Shown: one piece after another, positions 13,235-18,493 of the stretch
Layout of the letters: each line of letters begins with the position of its first letter
Position numbering within the stretch: position 1 is the stretch's first letter
Assembly: GCA_964391325.1 (NCBI GenBank)
Contig: CAYMJM010000016.1
Location: 1-18,493, forward strand
DNA from: CAYMJM01 sp964391325
GTDB lineage: Bacteria; Patescibacteriota; Dojkabacteria; B142; JAFGMG01
Reading direction: 5' to 3'
Length of the DNA: 18,493 nt
The notes under the pieces: model-generated
Told to the model about the DNA's origin: nothing
The model's database searches: none
Seen by the model: the letters and a program-made list of their open reading frames with translations, nothing else
Translations under genes and position numbers: made by a program

Positions 13235-16127
13235 TCTTTTTCAACCAATGGCCAGTATAGCTTTTGGGGTTATTTACTATAGCTGTTGGAGGACCTTCTG
13301 CAATAATTTTTCCTCCCTTCTCGCCTCCTTCTGGTCCTAAGTCGATAATCCAGTCTGAAGTTTTAATGACATCCAGATTATGCTCTATCACTACAACAGT
13401 ATTTCCTTTGGCGACTAGAGAGTGTAGCACTATGAGTAAATTTTTCACATCTTCAAAGTGCAGGCCTGTTGTAGGTTCATCAAGGATATAGAATGTTTTT
13501 CCTGTAGATCTTTTGCTTAACTCAGCCGCAAGCTTTACTCTTTGAGCTTCGCCTCCGGAAAGTGTGGGAGCTTGTTGACCTAGCCTTATATATCCCAAAC
13601 CAACATCATGAAGTGTATGTAATTTATTTTTGATGGCTGGAATCTTATCAAAGAACTTCAAAGCATCTTCTACAGTCATATTTAAAACATCTGAAATATT
13701 TTTTCCTTTATAGTCTACTTGCAGAGTCTCTCTGTTGTACCTTTGTCCTTTACATGTTTCACACTGTATATATACATCGGGTAGAAACTGCATTTCTATC
13801 TTGATAACACCATCCCCACTACACGCTTCACATCTGCCTCCTTTAACATTAAAACTAAATCTACCTGGTTTGTATCCTCTTGTTTTTGACTCTTTAGTAG
13901 AGGCAAACAGCTCTCTGATAGGCGTAAATAGCCCAGTGTAAGTTGCTGGGTTTGACCGTGGTGTCCTGCCAATTGGTGCTTGGTCAATATTAACTACTTT
14001 ATCAATATTTTCAATTCCTTGAATAGAGCGGTGAACACCTGGCTGTTGTTTTGAATTGTAAAGCTCTTGCGCCAGGCTTCTGTACAAAACCTCATTAACT
14101 AAAGATGACTTCCCTGATCCTGATACTCCGGTAACCGAGATAAAATTGCCTAAAGGAAAAGATACATCTATATTTTTCAGATTATGATGTGATACGTTTA
14201 TAAGCCTGATTTTTCCTTTACCCTTATTAATTCTCTTTTCATGTGCGGCTACGATGCTGTCTACTTCCTCTTCAATTATACTTCTGTTGATTCTCTTTTT
14301 CCCTGTCAAATATTCTCCTGTGATTGATTCTTTCGAATTAACAATGTCTTTAATAGAGCCTTCTGCTACAATCTGGCCTCCATGCTCCCCTGCTCCTGGG
14401 CCTATATCTACTATATGATCTGCTTTACGGATGGTATCTTCATCATGCTCAACGACTATAACTGTATTGCCAAGATCTCTGAGATTCAGTAAAGTACTGA
14501 GTAGTCTCTCATTATCCCTTTGATGCAACCCTATCGAAGGTTCATCAAGTACATAGAGCACTCCAGTCAGACCTGATCCTATCTGAGAAGCCAATCTAAT
14601 TCTCTGGGCTTCACCTCCGGAAAGTGTATTGGCACTTCTGCTTAGTGTCAGATAATCCAAACCAACTGCTGTAAGAAAGTTTAATCTAGCATTAATTTCC
14701 TTAAATATTTGCTTGGCAATAGTTTTTTCAGAAGTGGAAAGAAGGTCCTGAGTTTGAATTTTATTGACCCAGTTAATAGTTTGTTTAATTGAGAGATGTG
14801 TTATGCGATGGATATTGCTTCCTGCGATTGTTACCGCCAAGGATTCTGGTTTTAACTTTTTTCCTTCGCAAACCGGACATTTAAGTGATCTCATGTACCC
14901 CTCAATCTCTTTTCTGATAAAGTCGGAGTCTGTCTCTTGGTACCTCCTGTTTAAGTTTGGAATAACTCCTTCAAATCTGGAAAAATGCTCTTTCATCTGG
15001 TTGGTCATTCTGCTTTTGTATCGGATTCTATAAGTTCTATCTCCCGTACCGTATAAGATTGCATTTAGATTTTCATCTGAAAGTTCTCCCATTGGGGTCC
15101 TTGTAGAGAAAGCCAAACTCTCGGCAACAGATTCTATGAGTTTCATATAATATGAATCAGGGTTATCAGCCATCCGGGACCAGGGATATATTGCACCTTC
15201 TGATATTGTCAGTCTAGGATTGTAAACAAGTATAGAATCAACCTCCTTGATAAATCCAAGCCCTGAACAATTCGGACAGGCCCCAAAAGGAGAGTTAAAT
15301 GAAAATGAGTGTGGCTCTAGCTCTGGAAAAGATCTGCCGCAGACCTTACATGAATTCTTTTCAGAATATAACTTATCTATCCATTTGTCATTTCTCTCAT
15401 AAGAAACGATAACCTCTCCCTCTGCCAAGTTTACTGCAGTTTCAACTGAGTCTGTGATTCTTTTCATTTTATCTTTAGTGATACTATCTATAACCAGCCT
15501 ATCAATAATAACCTCAATATTATGTTTCTTAAATTTATCTAGCTTGATATCTTCTTCCAACTGGTAAATCTCTCCGTCTACTCTAACTCTTACGAAGCCT
15601 TGCTTTAAGAGTCTTTCAAATAGTTCCTCGTAAGTTCCTTTTCTATTTTTAATGAGTGGAGAAAGAATTTGTATTCTGGTGGGCTCTTTTTGATCTATTA
15701 TGTCGTCTACTATTTGTTCTATGCTTTGAGCTTCAAGGGGAGTGTTATCATATGGACAATGAGGTTTGCCTATGCGTGCGAAGAGTAATCTCAGGTAATC
15801 ATATATTTCGGTAACTGTTCCTACGGTAGATCTAGGGCTGTGCCCTGCTGATTTCTGGTCTATTGAGATAGCAGGACTCAATCCTTCAATAATATCTACG
15901 TCAGGTTTATCCATCAAACCTAAAAATTGTCTTGCATATGCAGATAGAGATTCTACATATTTCCTTTGGCCCTCAGCGTATATAGTATCAAATGCTAGAG
16001 ATGATTTCCCTGACCCTGACACCCCAGTCAAGACGACAAACTTTTCTTTCGGGATATTGAGATTTATATTCTTTAAGTTATGTGTTTTTGCTCCCTTTAT
16101 TATGATATGGGAATTTGGACTTGCCAT
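13224..16127 (-). CDS. uvrA: excinuclease ABC subunit A
   Basis: 967 aa (E. coli 940). Damage-recognition ATPase of nucleotide excision repair, acting as a dimer with UvrB. It carries two ABC modules: Walker A GVSGSGKSSLAFD at 35-46, and GVSGSGKSSLVNE near 668; signature LSGGEAQRIRLASQIGSG in the first and LSGGEAQRVKLAAELSKR in the second, each followed by a Walker B ending LDEPS or LDEPT. The zinc sites are complete: C259-x2-C262 with C284-x2-C287, and C766-x2-C769-x19-C789-x2-C792. It begins HIIIKGAKTHNLKNINLNIP, so the start is secure. TATAAT (16157-16152) predicts an 18-nt leader without a Shine-Dalgarno. The stop is TGA, the only one in the window; four codons later an in-frame TAG follows. 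Confidence 0.98.
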   Translation of the reverse strand: MASPNSHIIIKGAKTHNLKNINLNIPKEKFVVLTGVSGSGKSSLAFDTIYAEGQRKYVESLSAYARQFLGLMDKPDVDIIEGLSPAISIDQKSAGHSPRSTVGTVTEIYDYLRLLFARIGKPHCPYDNTPLEAQSIEQIVDDIIDQKEPTRIQILSPLIKNRKGTYEELFERLLKQGFVRVRVDGEIYQLEEDIKLDKFKKHNIEVIIDRLVIDSITKDKMKRITDSVETAVNLAEGEVIVSYERNDKWIDKLYSEKNSCKVCGRSFPELEPHSFSFNSPFGACPNCSGLGFIKEVDSILVYNPRLTISEGAIYPWSRMADNPDSYYMKLIESVAESLAFSTRTPMGELSDENLNAILYGTGDRTYRIRYKSRMTNQMKEHFSRFEGVIPNLNRRYQETDSDFIRKEIEGYMRSLKCPVCEGKKLKPESLAVTIAGSNIHRITHLSIKQTINWVNKIQTQDLLSTSEKTIAKQIFKEINARLNFLTAVGLDYLTLSRSANTLSGGEAQRIRLASQIGSGLTGVLYVLDEPSIGLHQRDNERLLSTLLNLRDLGNTVIVVEHDEDTIRKADHIVDIGPGAGEHGGQIVAEGSIKDIVNSKESITGEYLTGKKRINRSIIEEEVDSIVAAHEKRINKGKGKIRLINVSHHNLKNIDVSFPLGNFISVTGVSGSGKSSLVNEVLYRSLAQELYNSKQQPGVHRSIQGIENIDKVVNIDQAPIGRTPRSNPATYTGLFTPIRELFASTKESKTRGYKPGRFSFNVKGGRCEACSGDGVIKIEMQFLPDVYIQCETCKGQRYNRETLQVDYKGKNISDVLNMTVEDALKFFDKIPAIKNKLHTLHDVGLGYIRLGQQAPTLSGGEAQRVKLAAELSKRSTGKTFYILDEPTTGLHFEDVKNLLIVLHSLVAKGNTVVVIEHNLDVIKTSDWIIDLGPEGGEKGGKIIAEGPPTAIVNNPKSYTGHWLKKISY

Positions 16128-16151
16128 ACTATTTTCTAATGTGAACCTTGT

Positions 16152-16157
16152 ATTATA
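16152..16157 (-). promoter_or_regulatory. -10 box of uvrA
   Basis: A perfect TATAAT on the minus strand, 24 bases before the uvrA ATG. The -35 region is poor (TTAGGT at 17-nt spacing). No SOS-type operator is recognised around it. Confidence 0.5.
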
Positions 16158-16188
16158 CCATTACTTTCCTTCTGACCTAAACACTAAA

Positions 16189-16210
16189 AAGGATACCTTT
16201 CGGTATCCTT
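16189..16210 (-). terminator. intrinsic terminator of the gene at 16233-16973
   Basis: On the minus strand: AAGGATACC, a GAAA tetraloop, then GGTATCCTT, followed at once by TTTTAG. A perfect 9-bp stem with a stable tetraloop and U-tract, 22 bp after the stop codon, is a textbook Rho-independent terminator. It separates that gene from uvrA, whose promoter lies just downstream. Confidence 0.85.
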
Positions 16211-16232
16211 CCTGAAACTATGGAGATACTTT

Positions 16233-16973
16233 CTAATTATTTGAAATCTCTAACGTAACATTCATGCTACCCTCGACTTTATATAATCTGTAGCTTGTAA
16301 TTTTCTTCAGCTGAAACACAAAAGTGGTTTGATTCCCTGTATTTTTAATATCAACATGTTCTACATTCCTTGGGTCTGCAAATTGTGTACTTCCTGTGCC
16401 CTGTCCTCCAACAATGTTATCTCTTGCTATGTTATTTACCACCATAGTAAGCTTTTTCTCTTCTTCGTTGACAGATGTAGTTATTGTTGGATATTTCGTT
16501 GTGTTTGCAAACTTCAGTGTGTATACAAATTTATCTGCGAAAGTTGCGTACTCATAGCCTGATAGTGTAACTGTGTTAGTATTTAAGCCATCGTTGATAC
16601 TACTATCTTGAGTTACTGTGTTGTTTGTCGGAGGTGTCTCTGCGATTTCTTGTTCGGGCTCCTCTATCTCTATTTCTTCCTCTTCTTCGTTAGGGATCTC
16701 CTCTTCTATAATTTCTTCTGGCTCTTGCGGTATGCTTTCTTCCTGCTGGTTTATCGTATCATTATTGGTGTCTTCAACAGTAGTATCTGCTGTTAGGTTT
16801 CTTACAAGTAACGCCAACCCGACTCCTACTGCTAATATTGCTATTCCCCAGATAATAATTTGAATTGCTGCACCTTTTTCGCTTTTAACTGTTTTTGTAG
16901 CTGATGCACGTGTTTGTGGCTCTGATTTGCCAGAACGTCTTTGAGTTAGTGTGGGACCTGTTTGCGAAGGCAT
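16233..16973 (-). CDS. membrane-anchored protein with acidic linker and a beta-rich extracellular domain
   Basis: 246 aa, no family recognised with confidence. Residues 1-33 are basic and Ser/Thr/Gln-rich (cytoplasmic), and 35-57 form one membrane helix (AAIQIIIWGIAILAVGVGLA). Residues 60-112 are an extremely acidic, proline-containing linker (EEEEEIEIEEPEQEIAE). Residues 125-246 are a compact, strand-rich domain ending YRLYKVEGSMNVTLEISNN, reminiscent of AMIN-type cell-wall or secretin-associated domains. An N-in, C-out anchor with a flexible spacer fits a cell-envelope display or scaffold role. The gene is monocistronic: it has a strong promoter and its own terminator. Confidence 0.75.
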   Translation of the reverse strand: MPSQTGPTLTQRRSGKSEPQTRASATKTVKSEKGAAIQIIIWGIAILAVGVGLALLVRNLTADTTVEDTNNDTINQQEESIPQEPEEIIEEEIPNEEEEEIEIEEPEQEIAETPPTNNTVTQDSSINDGLNTNTVTLSGYEYATFADKFVYTLKFANTTKYPTITTSVNEEEKKLTMVVNNIARDNIVGGQGTGSTQFADPRNVEHVDIKNTGNQTTFVFQLKKITSYRLYKVEGSMNVTLEISNN

Positions 16974-17002
16974 AGTTTTAAAGTAACAGTTATTACACTT
17001 AT

Positions 17003-17031
17003 AGTATAGCGAAGCTTAAAGGAAGTATCAA
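17003..17031 (-). promoter_or_regulatory. strong sigma-70-type promoter of the anchored protein gene
   Basis: On the minus strand TTGATA (17031-17026), a 17-nt spacer and TATACT (17008-17003). The expected start near 16996 gives a 23-nt leader without a Shine-Dalgarno. Confidence 0.65.
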
Positions 17032-17057
17032 GTTACTATATACAAATTTGTGTTTGC

Positions 17058-18353
17058 TTAAGGTTTTGCTCTCGTCAGTGTTCTTGGAAAAGGAATTGTC
17101 TCTCTGATGTGGTGAACTCCTGTAAGCCACCTGACAGTTCTTTCTAGTCCTATACCAAAACCGCTATGAGGGACGCTCCCATATTTGCGTATGTTTAGAT
17201 ACCACGCGTAGTCAGACAGAGAATATTTTCTATTCTTAATCTCCTTGAGTAACGTATCATAATTATCCTCTCTTTGGCTCCCACCAATTATTTCCCTGGC
17301 TTTCTCCGGGGCGATTAAATCAGAGTTCATCGCTCTTTTAGTGCCATCTGTGTCTATATAGCTTTTCATATAAAAGGCTTTTACTTTAAACGGATAGTCT
17401 TCGATAAAGAGGGGAAGATTGTATTTATTTCCTAAATAAATTTCTTCTTCTGTTGTCATATCTCCCATAACATCTACCTCCAAGCCTTCCTGCTGTAGAA
17501 TGGACTTTGCTTCCTTGTGTTTTAAATGAATAAATGGAGTGTCAATTAGTTTTTTTAGTAAAGTTGTGTCGCGTTTGAGTATTACCAATTCCTCTGCGCA
17601 GGTTTCTAAGACATCTTTAACAATTCTTTTGACCATTCTTTCCTGCAGATCCATATTCATTTTCTGGTCAAAATAAGCGGCTTCAGCATCCATCATCCAT
17701 AGTTCTGAAAGATGATGCCTTGTTTTACTCTTCTCTGCTCTAAATACTGGTCCAAAGTCGTATACTCTTCCTAATGACATAATTCCTGCTTCAGAGTAGA
17801 GCTGTCCAGACTGTGATAGATACATCAGTGTATCGTAGTATTCTAAATCGAAGAGCTGAGTAGTATCTTCACAGCTTGTTGGCTGTAAGATCGGTGTGTC
17901 GAATCTAATAAAACTTTCTTCCTTAAAAAATTCTGTGATTGACAGGAATATTTGGTTTCGAATTCTCAAAACTGCCCAGGGTGTTTTGGCTCTTAAGTAT
18001 AGATCCCGATTATCAAACAGAAATTTCGATCCATGCTCCTTTTTCCCAATTGGGTATTCTGCTGCTGCTTGTACAATCTCTAGATCATTTATCTGTATTT
18101 CGTACTCCTTTTTTTGGGGATGCTTGCTGATTACTCCTTTTACTATTACAGAAGACTCTATCGTTAACTTACTTACTTGCTCCCATACTGATTCCGAGGC
18201 CTTATCTTGCTCTACAATCCCTTGTATAAAGCCTGTCCCATCTCTTAATTGAAGAAATAGGATTTTGCCGGAAGACCTTTTGTTATACATCCAGCCTTTC
18301 AGCATGACTTTCTGTCCCAAAAATTCAGCTGATTTTGATATTAAGTAGTCCAT
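17058..18353 (-). CDS. asnS: asparagine-tRNA ligase
   Basis: 431 aa class IIb aminoacyl-tRNA synthetase charging tRNA-Asn. The N-terminal OB-fold anticodon domain (about 1-110) has VMLKGWMYNKRSSGKILFLQ. Motif 2 is FRAEKSKTRHHLSELWMMDAE near 198-218, and motif 3 is GFGIGLERTVRWLTGVHHIR near 400-420, ending IPFPRT. EIIGGSQRE with MNSDL and the IRETIPFPRT tail favour AsnRS over AspRS and over archaeal AsnA-like proteins. Having AsnRS means direct asparaginylation is available, so GatCAB is not required for Asn-tRNA. The ATG is 2 nt after a TATAAT. A better promoter further upstream would give a 105-nt leader containing a hairpin. Confidence 0.95.
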   Translation of the reverse strand: MDYLISKSAEFLGQKVMLKGWMYNKRSSGKILFLQLRDGTGFIQGIVEQDKASESVWEQVSKLTIESSVIVKGVISKHPQKKEYEIQINDLEIVQAAAEYPIGKKEHGSKFLFDNRDLYLRAKTPWAVLRIRNQIFLSITEFFKEESFIRFDTPILQPTSCEDTTQLFDLEYYDTLMYLSQSGQLYSEAGIMSLGRVYDFGPVFRAEKSKTRHHLSELWMMDAEAAYFDQKMNMDLQERMVKRIVKDVLETCAEELVILKRDTTLLKKLIDTPFIHLKHKEAKSILQQEGLEVDVMGDMTTEEEIYLGNKYNLPLFIEDYPFKVKAFYMKSYIDTDGTKRAMNSDLIAPEKAREIIGGSQREDNYDTLLKEIKNRKYSLSDYAWYLNIRKYGSVPHSGFGIGLERTVRWLTGVHHIRETIPFPRTLTRAKP

Positions 18354-18374
18354 TTATTATAAAAGTAAAAGGTT

Positions 18375-18410
18375 GGGAGTCTTGTTGCATATACCAACAA
18401 TAGTACTCCC
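18375..18410 (-). promoter_or_regulatory. hairpin in the asnS leader or a terminator of the upstream gene
   Basis: GGGAGT (18375-18380) pairs with ACTCCC (18405-18410), and inside it TTGTTG (18382-18387) pairs with CAACAA (18395-18400) around a 7-nt loop. It sits 22 to 57 bases before the asnS ATG. On the minus strand it is followed by AACCTTTTAC, not a clean U-run, so termination is uncertain. It is too small for a T-box. Confidence 0.4.
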
Positions 18411-18464
18411 TATTTAGAGAGAATTTGAATTATTATTGTTAGTGTAGTATCTGTTCATATGCAG

Positions 18465-18493
18465 ATAATATGCTATTTATAGTGATTATGCAA
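18465..18493 (-). promoter_or_regulatory. candidate asnS promoter at the window edge
   Basis: On the minus strand TTGCAT (18493-18488), a 17-nt spacer and TATTAT (18470-18465), giving a start near 18458 and a leader of about 105 nt that carries the hairpin. The rest of 18411-18493 holds no gene I can support. Confidence 0.4.

Noticed and set aside
13264..15033. Plus-strand open frames inside uvrA
   Set aside because: They are shadows of the strongly conserved uvrA frame and show no family motifs.
16608..16863. Plus-strand Ser/Ile- or Phe/Cys-rich frames opposite the acidic linker
   Set aside because: They are the complement of the GAA/GAG-rich linker; composition explains them completely.
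1..18493. CRISPR array, insertion sequence or phage genes
   Set aside because: No regularly spaced repeats, transposase, integrase or phage structural motifs were seen; the only direct repeat is the 54-bp coding duplication.

Overview
This is an AT-rich bacterial scaffold piece (one run of exactly 100 N at 3397-3496, so draft or metagenome-derived) that codes with the standard stops: TAA mostly, some TAG, and TGA once, at uvrA. All sixteen confident protein genes lack a recognisable Shine-Dalgarno sequence, several have a -10 box almost touching the start codon, and most products are compact housekeeping enzymes. Together with small single-pass and multi-pass membrane proteins this fits a Candidate Phyla Radiation (Patescibacteria) genome. 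That placement is an inference; no rRNA or marker tree is available here.

Layout. 1-1140: remnants of an unrecognised duplicated minus-strand coding sequence flank a HAD phosphatase gene. 1140-3396: a compact Gre transcript-cleavage factor (minus) and an inositol-monophosphatase-family enzyme (plus) diverge from a control region holding a perfect 36-bp palindrome; an EamA-type transporter (minus) follows. After the assembly gap come miaB (minus, tRNA methylthiolation), an orphan 112-aa gene (plus), a membrane-anchored SIMPL protein (minus) and a tandem GNAT acetyltransferase (minus).

7376-13234 is a plus-strand block centred on amino-sugar metabolism: a putative divergent glmS ribozyme, glmS, a Nudix (ADP-ribose pyrophosphatase-like) hydrolase, a YvcK/CofD-family regulator, a GlmU-like two-domain sugar nucleotidylyltransferase/left-handed beta-helix protein, and a second inositol-monophosphatase-family enzyme. 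GlmS makes glucosamine-6-P, the GlmU-like protein could complete UDP-GlcNAc, and YvcK homologues bind UDP-GlcNAc, so the block could form a self-regulated UDP-GlcNAc supply module.

13224-18353 is all minus strand: uvrA (its 3' end overlaps the last gene of the block by 11 bp), an intrinsic terminator, a membrane-anchored protein with an acidic linker, and asnS with a hairpin-bearing leader.

The most interesting signal is the structured RNA directly upstream of glmS. It keeps several core elements of the glmS ribozyme in order, with compensatory changes, but differs clearly from the textbook sequence. No CRISPR array, tRNA, rRNA, insertion sequence or phage gene was found.
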